Shown one piece after another: positions 1 through 12,000 of a DNA stretch of 64,000 nucleotides. The notes under the pieces were generated by a model. It was not told the DNA's origin, made no database searches, and was given only the letters and a program-made list of their open reading frames with translations. The DNA comes from Notospermus geniculatus. Lineage: Eukaryota; Nemertea; Pilidiophora; Heteronemertea; Lineidae. Each line of letters starts with the position of its first letter. The stretch's first letter is position 1. The stretch is taken from NCBI GenBank assembly GCA_002633025.1, contig NMRB01001292.1:139856-203855 (forward strand). The letters run 5' to 3'. Position numbers and translations under genes: made by a program.

Positions 1-41
1 TGACGAACATTGCCGAAGCAAAACCGATCTCAAGCCGAACT
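1..41 (+). CDS. SLC4A2-like: Possible upstream coding exon of the anion exchanger (partial)
   Basis: The window opens in an open stretch ending at a good donor (ACT|GTGAGT). In the frame starting at base 3 it reads [13 protein letters not shown] and ends on a codon boundary. That matches the phase-0 start of the exon at 6810. The start codon would lie to the left. Only 13 codons are visible, so this could also be chance or 5' UTR. Confidence 0.4.
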
Positions 42-3000
42 GTGAGTCTCGAGCATGCACTGCACTTCAAGCAGTGTGTTCCACTACAGCATGTGTACAT
101 ATGAAATCAGTTTTGAGCACGACTGCGTAATGGTAGGTGGCGTTTCTTGCGTGGATTTGTGGCGGTTCATCTTGTGTCGTCGGGACTTTTTCACTTCTCT
201 GCGACCCGAAATGGATGTGGACAAGGGACTACATGGGACTACTGACAACCACCATCAAAAGTATTTAATTTAGGGTGATTTATTACTGATATCCAATCAT
301 TGACCTGATTCTAAAGGCCTAGATCAGTGAGAATCGATGATTTGGATGATTGTTGATATTTGCCTGATTTTCGGTGGTCTGAATTGAAGATTTCTATCTC
401 GTTATCCGGTCAGTTCTCTGAATCTTAATGTATACATGTATGTACATGTACTTCAACAAGGCCTACTGATCTAAAAATCTGATCACTAACATGTAATACA
501 GGTAATAACATGTATATTGAATTCAGAATCATTGTGTAATTCTAGGGGGATAGTGCTGACTGATGTCAGTTTGGGGGAGGGGCAGTTGGTGAAGTACCAT
601 GAATGCCATGGGCATGATGGGTAAAAAAAGAAAGATTGATTTGGAAGAATTTGGGGTGGCGCAGTTGAAACATCCATGCCTGCCACCAATGAGGTCACGG
701 GTTCAATCCCAGGTCATTCCGGCGGCTTAAGGCTGATTCATAGTCCGTCCGGATTTTGCGCCGACTATGATCAATTTCACTGCGTGTGCACATTCACGTC
801 GTGGAAACCTGCGATCAGTTTCATGCGCTTGACGGTCCGCAAGCGAGTATGAATCAGCCCTTATAGGAGAGTCAGGCTCTCCTCAACATCGTCGGTTTCC
901 TCCGGGGGCTCTGGTTTCCTCCTAGATACCGTAAAATCGCCAGAATTGTTTGATGTCGCGATGAGTAGCTAATGCTCTGAAACTCTTGAAATAATATTTT
1001 TTGAGAAAAATTTGGGACTCAGAATTTACAAATTCATGTTCCACGATCCTTATCATCATTTTAACACGGTCAAGAGACAGCTATCCTATCTTATTTGCAA
1101 AGTACAAAACTATCTTAAGATAAACAGTTAGGTTGTGCTTCTTGTTGTCCTTGGCATAAAATTTGATTTGTGCTTGAGGGGTTGTTCTTGATATTTCATA
1201 AGTGGCCAGGCCACTGCCGTGGGACCTGGGTAATTGAAAATATCAATGCCGAAGGGCATAAATCTACATTATTCTAGGTAAGAATATACTGGTAAGTTGT
1301 TACACATGTACCGATATTTGAAATGCAGGAAACTCTCTTGCCTGCGGGCTTCGAGTTGTTCGACTTCTTCTGTGCAAAATTGAAAAAATCTTGTGGTTTG
1401 GTGGACTTTGCAAACAGCGACAGTTGATACGGTACATGTACATGTACATTCCATCGGGGCTGAACCCATCACAGCGGTAGAGGTGTCATCCGACTTCACA
1501 CTTTAACCCCAGTCTATCCTGAAACCTTTCAGTAGACCTGGTAGAATTCAGAGATGAGCTGCTCATTCAGCACTACAATCTGAGCATTTCCAACCTAACC
1601 AGCGCCCATTATACACCTGGGTGGAGAGAGGCCAGTGAGGCAAAGAGACTTGCCCAAAGTCTCACGCCCAGTGGGATTCGAACCCGGGACCCTGTGACCG
1701 CTTGTCGGAGACCTGAACCACTACACCACAGTGGCATCATTGGCCCTGGTACATAGTACGGAACAGGCCATCTCAAGCTGCTCATGTTCCTCACATTTGG
1801 ACATGTTTGATGGGGTCTTTTACTTGGCAAAGGAACAAGGTACAAGGCACCATGGCTTACTGTCCCATCCCATGCGACGGCCATGAAAAACCAGCGACAG
1901 TGCTCTGTGATAATTGTACATTGACATCTTGCACAGTGGAGTGGTGTGAAGAAATTGACTGAAATGACACCATCTTAATGCGAACAGCTTAAAAACTTGT
2001 TGGAAGTAGGCCTCAGGACTTGACATATTCATTTTCAATGTTTGTAAGAATGCTGCGAGCCAGGGAAAGATGCCACGTTCCAAGTAGTGGCCTTGGTGAA
2101 ATTCAAGACCCTGTAGCGTGGTGTGAATGTGTTCAGGCTTGTTTGGTGCAAAAACGTGAGAATTTTGGATAAATTCCCATGTTGTGATTTTCCGTCGCAT
2201 TACAGGGAGGTACATGTCTTGAGTTCGATAGTACACTTTCGATTTTCTGTACTCAATTTCTGTGTTCCAACAACTGGCAGCAACTCAGGTATCATCCGGG
2301 GCGTTGAGACTCGACGAGACTAGGTTTCGTTCAGAAAACTGGCACTGATCAGTTGCAAGCCCGCGTACATTGCAGCGACTGAATGAAACTGGGTACAACT
2401 AGTCGCCAGAAAGTTGAACATGTGCAACTTGCGGCGACTGGCAAAATCTCAGTTCCAGCAAGTCGCAAGGGTGCGTACATCGACCGTTTCTGGCAGATCA
2501 GTGGCCTCCAGTTCCAGCTGGATCCTCCCACTCCCAGTCGCCAGAAGCGCAGTGGCGACTTGTTGTCTCCAGCCGCAAGTGTGATGTACGGTCGGTGTGC
2601 TTAATGTTGAAGATGAGTTACATTTCATCATTGTGTGTGAGCCCTCATTTCATCGTATTGACTTTTCAATCACTTCTAACATTGTTTAAGAATGAGACTC
2701 GTTCGACATGTCGGACATCAGGTTTTGACATCAGCCTACCCGGTTGTGGCCTGCTTATGACCTGAACTTAAATTGAAGTGGGTTTCGTCGTGTTTGTATA
2801 CAGGTGAAGCGGGCAGTAGTAGGGCAAATAATAATCAAAGAATTTGGAGGTAACACTTGACTTCTTGTACTTAGATAACCTGCCACTTTGTGAAATTAGG
2901 CCTAGAGCACAGGCCTTTCAATTACCGGTACATAGAATTGGTTAGACCCTGTATTTCTTAAGCCTAGTTCATACTCCGCCGCAGGGCCATCATCGGTGAC

Positions 3001-6000
3001 TGATCGTGCGATATCGCGTTGACGCCGATCCCCGTCATGTGAGGACATTCTGCAGAACATGTTTTGAAGTATAATTATTATAAAGGAAGATGACACCAGA
3101 AAGGGGCTGTTCATTTTCGTGATCCTTGAGAAAGTGGAGAAAGCTACGAAGCTGCAAATTGCAGCGATTATTCTGTACAGCACAACAAATCATCCCTGCA
3201 ATTTGCAAGTGCATAGCTTTTTCCGTTTTCCCAAGGATCACAACTCAGATTCCTCAAGTGATGGAAATGAACAACCCCTTTTAAAATGCGTCCAATGCTT
3301 GCTCATTTCAGGTAGTTGCCTTGTCCTGAAGTGGAAGTTAAAAGTTCTGCAGTTGCTACGAAAGATCGCAAGCCTTCACAGCGAAAAAAAGACAATTTGT
3401 CTGTAACCGAACTCGACGAAAGTCATCCGTGATCAAGGGTCGTCTGGGACGATGTTAACAGGAGTCGTGCTGTTGGAATTTATCATCCACGGTTTAGCGA
3501 CACCTTGCTAAGCTGCGGGCGTGACCACGCGCTGCAGTTGTCAAACATTGAAGACCTGCACAAACCGGATTATTATAAAAAGATGGACGAAACAACAACA
3601 AAGGTATTGTACTGTACTTCTCCTTACGATGCATTTAGTTAGTTTAAGCCTGCCGCGCACCAGAGAAATTAGCTGAGCAAAATGTCATTCAAGGATTTTT
3701 ACTCAGTCAGTTTCCTTTCGAGTGCGGCAAAGGATTTTGGATTAAAAATAAAATGGACAGTACATTTCCATGGCGACGTGCCATGGAATGCTGTCATGTG
3801 ATTTTTACACATGCTCAAAAGCAAAATGACGCGAGTCAAATGTCGAAGTCCCCGCCACAGGTTTTTCCTTGTGAGGTAAAAAATAGCAAAATATTCAACA
3901 CTGTTGAATATTTTGCTCAAGGGCAGTTGAGACAAAAACTCGCAAGAAATCCGCCACACACGAGAGGAAATTGGCTGAGTAAAAATCCTTGAATGACATT
4001 TTGCTCAGCAGCTAATTTCTCTCGTGTGCGGCAGGCTTTAGTATGAAGTTAGTCTGACTCTGAGGCGTGACATAATTTATTTCCTCGACAACCAAACTTG
4101 GTTGCCACGTGCACAGGTTCCTTAGCAACAACATCTCACTCCTTCGTTTCTCATTTCATAATTCTTTAAAATCATATGTGTTGTTTCCAGTTCCAGTTGT
4201 CTCGGTATCTGTTGTGAATCTATTGAAGTATTTTTTTAAGTGACATCTGGCATGTCTGGGCAGTTTATAGTAATCAATATTGAATTTCCAACCTCTGGCA
4301 CTTGCACAGGTTCAAGCTGTGTGAGTTCTTTGCACATGTTCCGTACATGCACATGTACAGTCTTTGACATAAATTTATCTACACCTGATGCCTTGAATAT
4401 TTCAAATACTACTGGACCAATTTTAACACAGTTTGTTCCACATGAAAGTATCTTGTTGGTCATATTTCTGCTCTTACATAATTACGATATTTCCAAATTC
4501 AAAAATTTTGAAATAATAATTTTGGAAGGAAAGCCTTGCGATTTCCTCTTATGGAAACATTTTGTTTCCTGAAATGGAAATTAATTTCGCACCCACATTT
4601 CCAGGACTTCCTTAGGAAAGTATTTTCCAAGTTTGGTAACTGATTTCCTAATTTCAACGTCTCCCATACTGTTGACAGGACATTCTACTACTGAAGTGAA
4701 TACATTGCAAAGTTTTTAAATAGTTACCAGGAATGATTACATCTGTCCACTTGTATCATTCAATTTCCAACTACATTTAGTCATATCAAACCTGTGATCG
4801 GGACCTCTTGACCTTGACCTACAAACATGACGAATCCGGGCCTACAAATCCGCCTGCTTTACTTCTGATTATTTTGAAATGGGAAATAGATCATTAATCA
4901 AGTTCGTCATGTGATCAGGAACATGACATGAACGGACACGATGTAGGCCAAACAATCCTTGATGCCTGTACTTTGTGTTCTTGGTGTCTGTGATCTATCA
5001 GTATCATGTCGATTTAGCGTGTATGTTTGATCAAATTCACTACCACCCTAGCCACGCACTTGCGACTGGAAGTAACCGATCTGATCAGTCGCTGGTGATT
5101 TACATGTAAGCGCTGCGCGCGCACATCACAAATTCAGCAGCTCAGTAAAACTAGGCGGATCCAATCAGTCGTCATATCCTGACCGCGTACATCGCACTTG
5201 TGACTGGCAGCAACTCAGGTAATATCTCGGGCATTGAGACTTGACGAAACTAGGTTTCGTACAGGAAACTGGCACTGATCAGTCGCAAGCCGGCGTACAT
5301 CGCAGCGACTGAACGAAACTGGGTACAACTAGTCGCTAGAAAGTTGAACAATGCAACTCGCGGCAACTGGCAAAATCTCAGTTCCAGCGAGTTGCAAGGG
5401 TACATGTACGTACATGTAAATTTTCGACTCCAACCGGGGTCTTCCTCAGGCACTTTCTAGTAGAGATTCCAAAAGTTGCAAAAATTTGCGAGATTTGGAG
5501 AAGACTTTATATTATGCTTACTGTCAGGTTTTACTGAGTGACCACAACGGACAAAAGGACGGTCACCTCGGACAAACACATTGAAACTGACAAGTCCTAC
5601 GTCATTCATGCTGTTCGCTAATACGTGTAATTCTTTACAGAACTATCTCTTGATGTCAGATATTTTACAATTTTTTTACCATTTTCCCATGGTTTGCCAG
5701 GATCTGGTGCGTCTGGGGAAACGTCAGTCTAGACAATATGCGTGGGTGGCAGTTTCCATGGCAACCATTCGGTACAGCTTGTTTGTCTCTCTGGGATACA
5801 AAAGCATTATTGACGCTGAAGTTGGTGTCATTAGCAGCGCGATCTATGACAGATAAAAACCACAATTACTACTGTTGTTATGCAGATTTCTCCTCGTTTT
5901 GGCGATAACGGTTGATTGGGATTTTGATCCTTTACATTGTATGAACTGTACAGATCATGGGTGATTATGAATAGAATAAAAGCTAGCAAATGCTTTTACT

Positions 6001-9000
6001 TCAGATTTGTGTACACAGCATAGCTTAGTGCAGGGGTTGCATTAATTTTTGGGATACAGGTGTATTGAAATTCCTTACATTAATATCAAGGTGTATTCAA
6101 ATTCCTCTGTATTACATCCAAGGTGTATTTTACTCCCATTTCAATTTTTCGAGGAGTATCACATATAATAATATATAGACGACCAGGCGCACTGAATCAA
6201 GCCAGACTCCTGATTCATTTCAAGCCAGGGAAATTCCGCTTCCCATGACGAGCGGTAATTTCCATATGTTCGTTTTTTTTGCAGCGGGAGATTGTCGATC
6301 AGATCATCTAAAATATCCTTGACGATGGTCTGGGCATCACAGTTTGGCCTGTTAGGCCTACCGACAGTGGTAGGCCTGCTAGGCCTAAAGAAATTTGTCA
6401 GGGAGAGTTGCCGAGCCATGTTCCATTGTGCATGATATGCGCAGTGTGACTACTGCGCAGCTATTATTTAGCACTGGATGTATCGAAATTGATCAAGTTT
6501 CGTTCCCAAGAAGCCCTAGCCAACCAACCATGCACAATCATTATTTCACCGTTTCATGTGCATGTGGGAAGGCGCGAGGTTGAAGGTTTCGATGTTATCG
6601 CTGCATTGTTTTGTTTTGNGTAAATTTCGATTCATAGGGGCTTCAGTCTTGGCAGCCTGGGTTTGACTTCAGTGGTCACTGAAAAATGACAATGAAAAAA
6701 GGAACTACAAAAAACGAGCTGGATAATCATAGTTAAACTACATGTACGCTCCCCCCAAATTCGTGTCATTGTGGAATATCCAGTTATTATTTCATCTCCC
6801 TTTTTTCAGGACGTAGAGGATCAGAGGAAGATGGACCGTGAAGAGAACTTCCAAGTTATGGAGAAAATTTTTGAGCCGGTCAGGAAATTTGACATTTCAT
6901 ATGCTGATCAAGAACCTGTTCCTGAACATCGCCATCACTTCTCTGAGCGAGACTACAGTGGTATGTTAAAATTTGTGATGTGTGCAGTGTTTCAATATGG
7001 AGCACAAAAAATGAAACGCAAAATGATAGTAAACATAAAATCGTCCCCGAATTTAACAAATTTTCAACCCCAAGCGGGGTCTTCCTCAGGCACTTTCTAG
7101 ATTGAGGTGTGCAGTGTTTGGTGTTGAATTGAAAGAAAAGGGACCAGGCATTCTTATACCGTATTCTCATATCATATTCTCATATCATATTCTCTTATAC
7201 CTGGTGTATAATTGCCTCTTTTTGCAAAACGAGTTCAGTTACATGCCTAAGACATGAACAATGTACACCTGGATGGACGATTTTTCGTTGAGGTACCCTC
7301 AACCTTATCCGCTTTGGCCTTGCCAAATTCCATGCCCTGCAACAACTTCTGAATGTAACATTTTGTTTTCAGTATAGGAGTTTCGCTAGCAGCCATCTTG
7401 CCAAAATTAGGTCATCGCCATTGGAATGTTTTCCAGAGCGATAGATGATTGGTTCTGCGACCCCCCCATGGGGGAATCCCCATGACGATGACCTAATTTT
7501 GGCAAGATGGCTGCTTGTGAAACTCATCTATATATATAGATGGCGTGAGTTCACTGTCCCATTATATGACACGCTAGTTCATTATTTCTCAAAAAATGTT
7601 TACAGTTACAATGCAAATTTGCAGTAAAGTATAATTCACCCAAACTTCAACATGGGAAAAGTGCCAGGCTTGTGCAACAGACACTATAAAGTGAACACAA
7701 TGATTAAACCACAAATCACAGTATTTACCAGTTGACTGAGCACAACCTTGGATTTGCTTAAGCTCATGGAAAGTAAGCCAAATTACCCTAACATCTGCGA
7801 CATGGATTAATTACCACTGAGCTGTGCACATATTTCCAAGCTTGGCACGTTGCCCATGTTGAAGTTAGGGTGGGTCATACTTTATTAGGATCTTTGTTCA
7901 GTTAACCACATTATGTCGCTGTCGGCCCTGCCAAATTTTGTGCCCCAGATAGCTTCTGAATGTAAACGATTCTGTTTTCAGTGCATAGAAAGCGTGAGTT
8001 CCCTCACGTCCATCATCCTCTGAAGTCCCTGAAGAAGAAGAAGAAAAGGAAAGATCAACGAAAAAGAAAGAGGAAGAAAAAACATGAGGTGAAATTTACA
8101 CCATCCCTGCCAGGCGTCGAAGAAGACGATGAGCCTGACTTATCTTTGGTATGTGTTACTGGTAGCAGAGTTCACCAAAAAGCATGGCCTTGGATTTTTT
8201 TTAAGTTGCTGTACTGTAAATCCCATTATTTTGCCAGCCTGAAGTGTTAGGTGTAACCAGGGCTATTAATTTGCTATCTAAAATCCCCGTGCTTTTTGAG
8301 AGACACAGGTTTTTTCCAAACCAGAAAAAACACGGCGTTGACATGACGAGCGGTTACCATGGTTACACTGACTTTGGCTTTTGTCTTATGATGCATTTAT
8401 GAAAATAAAAAATCGAATAAAGTAGGGCTTGAAAAGGGGTTTACTTGTACAGTAGTCAGTATATAGAGACCCTCACCACTTTGGTTTTTCAACCCCATTA
8501 CCCTTCCAAAGGGTTTCCCTTTGATAATTTAACCTCTCATATTTTGCAAACCCTCTAGATCCTGCATTTTCCTTTTTGCTTGCTGATAAAGTATAATTCA
8601 CCCTAACTTCAACATGGGCAAAGTACCAGGCCTGTGCAACAGACACCATAAAGTGAACACAATGATTAAACCACAGATCACGATATTTACCAGTTGACTG
8701 AGCACAACCTTGTTCTACAGGCTGTTCAAGTAACTGCAACATGGATTATTTACCACCGACTTCTGCACATTTCCAAGCTTGGCACTTTGCCCATGTTGAA
8801 GTTAGGGTGAATTATGCTTTAATCATATACCTCTGAACTTCTTGATTTCTCATGTTTGTTTGAAAAGAAAAAGCACTTCATAATAAATTATGGAGGGAAT
8901 AAAATTCTTGATCGATTGACTTTGAAATGGAGAGGTTAATATTCATCCTTAGAACGAGAACACAAAGGCAAGATATAGTCTCTCCAGACTTTATCGGACC

Positions 9001-12000
9001 AATAAAAAAGCAGTTTTCTGAACTGATTCCCAAGAGAGGTTAGATACTCTCCGAGAACGAGAGCAACTTCTAGTTATTGTCAGTCTTAAGACAACAACTC
9101 TTAAGACTGACAACAACTAGAACTTGCTCTCATTCTCGGAGAGTGTCTAACAACAACTAGAAGTTGCTCTCGTTCTCGGAGAGTGTCTAACCATAACTAG
9201 AAGTTGCTCTCCTTCTCGGAGAGTGTCTAACCACAACTAGCTCTCCTTCTCGGAGAGTGTCCAACAACAACTACATGTAAGTTGCTCTCATTCTCGGAGA
9301 GTGTCTAACAAACAACAACTAGAAGTTGCTCTCATTCTCGGAGAGTGTCTAACCACAACTAGAAGTTGCTCTCCTTCTTGGAGAGTGTCCAACAACAACT
9401 AGAAGTTGCTCTCATTCTCGGAGAGTGTCTAACAACAACTAGAAGTTGCTCTCCTTGGAGAGTGTCTAACAACTAGAAGTTGCTCTCGTTCTTGGAGAGT
9501 GTCTAACCTCTCTATTATCTTACAACAGTACCCCCGGAGCCGGTCATATAGTTTTGATTCCTGGGTGAGTACCTGTCGGTGTGACTACAATGTAGCTTGA
9601 TGTGTAGGTGTCACACTCCACCGTCTAATGAAGGAAAATTTCTGTCATTCTGACGTGTCTGAATCTGATCCCTCAGCTTCTTCACTCTAAAGGGGTCTAT
9701 CCATGGGACTGTTTTCTTGCAGAAGTTGGCTCTCAATGGGCAATTCACCGTTGTTTGTTTTCGTATAGCATACACTGACACCAATGGCCAGTGTTCTAGT
9801 CAGAAATTTTTCAAACAAGGACTGCATTTTCCTAGGATTTTAAGGCCCTGGATTTTCAAACAGGGTGGGAGTGAAATTCAAACAGGGTGGTGTAATAGAA
9901 AATATATTGCAAGTTCCATTTTCAAACAGGGTGGTGAAAATTTAAACAGGGTGGTAAAATGACCTCTGAATTTTGAACAGGGTGGTACCGCCCTGTTTAA
10001 AAGGCTTGGTGAGAACACTGATGACATGAAGAACTGCTCATGGTTGAGTCGCCCATAAAGAGCCGACTTGCATGAGAAAATTCTCCCTTGGATAGGTGCC
10101 TTTAGAATCCGTGACTTTTAAAACAGGCCTTTTTTTCTGCTAAAATGTGGTTAAAATTCCCACCTTTGTGCAGGTTTTCGACAGGCTTTGTTCCAGAGTA
10201 AATGTTACAGTATCTGTCAATTCTCGACTTATTTTTCGCAAGCAAGAACAAAGAAAGAATATGCCTCTGGAAACTGCAGTGCAGAGGAATTAGTGGTGAA
10301 GTAATTGGTGAAGTTAGAATGTGCATACAGGCCTACCTTGTTTTTATAAGCTTTGGAATAATTAAGTTTAACAAACATAATACTCAGCTTGGCTTTCAGA
10401 ATAATGTGATTTTCTTTGTATAACCTGATTTTTTAAAACCGTAGATTCTTACCAGAAGAAGCATAACCCCCTCTGCAAGAGATCGTGCTCACTCTCAGGT
10501 CAAAATAAACCACTAGCCATACTTACACTACAAACGAAGTCCGGACTTCTCCTGCTTACACTACAAAAAAGGCGGGCGTAATGAAGCCCGGGTCTATAAA
10601 GTCCAGACTTCCTATGCCCGGATGACATGAGTGGGTCTGAATCAAGTCCGGACTTGACCCGGACTTCTACTTCAGGTGAAAGTGCAATTATCTTAGTTCT
10701 AGACCAGGCGACAGATGGCGTTGCGATTATTACATTGAGTGACCCGCAGATGTGACCTCCGAATGCTGCTCAACTGAACCTGATTTAATGATAGAATAAA
10801 ATCATTATTGAGTGTGTGTCAATATAATCGACGAAACAACCTCGAGTCACTGGACATTATTTGTGCTGTAAGGCATTTTGCAGTACATGTATCTGACAAG
10901 AATTCTATTTCTGTGGCCATGCGCGACAGATGTTGGCTAAACAGGCCGTTGAAAAAAATTCCTATAAATCAAATTGCGTGTTGATGTGTAGGTTGTGTAA
11001 TTTTCAGTCAGTCCAGGTTCGTTAAATAAGATAGACAATCAGATCGTTGGAAACTCACTTGACAAAGCCTATGTGTTGCCAGTAGCGTCTTGGTGAACTG
11101 CACACGTGCCCGTTCCATACTTCCACCCTAGTGTGCAGGCATAGTCTTCATCTGAACTTGGGGTATTTGATGTTCTTCCACCTGAGTATGCAGACAGAGT
11201 CTTCGGCTGAACTTGGGGTATTAGGCAGAGTCTTTGGCTGAAACTTTGGGTATTTGTTGTTCCACCACAGTATGCAAACATAGGGTCGTATTTTAGAACA
11301 TTCTTTAACGTTAAGGTCGACCTTAAGTCTAATTGTAAAACCATCGAGAACAATAGATTTAAGGTGAACCTTAATGTTGAGGAACGTTCTAAAATACGGC
11401 CCATAGTCTTCGGCTGATCTTTGGGCATTTGTTGTTCCACCATAGTTTGCAAACATAGGGCCGTATTCTAGAAGCTTCCTTAAGTGTAAGGTCGACCTTT
11501 AGCTATTGTTTGCAGGGTAGAATACAAAAGATTAAGGTCGACCTTACACTTAAGGAAGCTTCTAGAATACGACCCATAGTCTTTGGCTGAAACTTGGAGT
11601 ATTTGTTGAACTCCGTTATAGTATGCTCATAGGGTCGTATTTTAGAACGTTCCTTAACATTAAGGTCCACCTTAAATCTATTGTTCTCGATGGTTTTACA
11701 ATAGACTAAGGTCGACCTCAACGTTAAGGAATGTTCTAAAATACGACCCATAGTCTTTGGCTGAAACTTGGGGTATTTGTTGTTCGACCATAGTATGCAA
11801 ACAATACATAGTTTTCGGCTGAAACTTGGGGTATTTGTTGTTTCACCATAGTATGCAAACATAGTCTTCGGCTGAACTTGAGGTATTTGATGTTCTTCCA
11901 CCCTAATGACTGTGCAGGCAGTGTCTTCGGCAGTTCGATGAATGTAATGTCACTGTAGTTATACACTTTGCATGAAATCTTATTTCCCTTTTCCCTGCAT

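Larger units (their letters stand above)
42..6809 (+). other. First visible intron, repeat-filled
   Basis: No exon is supported here. Short open stretches on both strands fall inside dispersed repeats: two SINE pieces (1474-1888), a foldback at about 3105-3265, the CCTGCCGC foldback (3646-4038), and 2230-2605 with its relative 5035-5402. The 4350-4480 stretch resembles 61016-61150. A single N sits at 6619. No regulatory site could be assigned. Confidence 0.5.
11140..11935. repeat. Tandem repeat, about 50-55 base unit, with three foldback insertions
   Basis: The unit contains GTCTTCGGCTGAACTTGGGG, TATTTGTTGTTCCACCATAG and TATGCAAACATAG. The array is broken by three foldback elements at 11283-11402, 11458-11575 and 11632-11749. 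Minus-strand open frames here read the repeat and are not genes. Confidence 0.85.

Noticed and set aside
55-273. 72-codon plus-strand frame at the left edge
   Set aside because: Starts just after a good splice donor at 41, has no family character and lies in what looks like intron.
9036-9512. CRISPR-like spaced repeats
   Set aside because: Units abut without unique spacers and the genome is eukaryotic. It is a minisatellite.
11069-11966. Minus-strand open frames of 76-132 codons
   Set aside because: Tandem repeat and hairpin elements translated. No start context and no family similarity.
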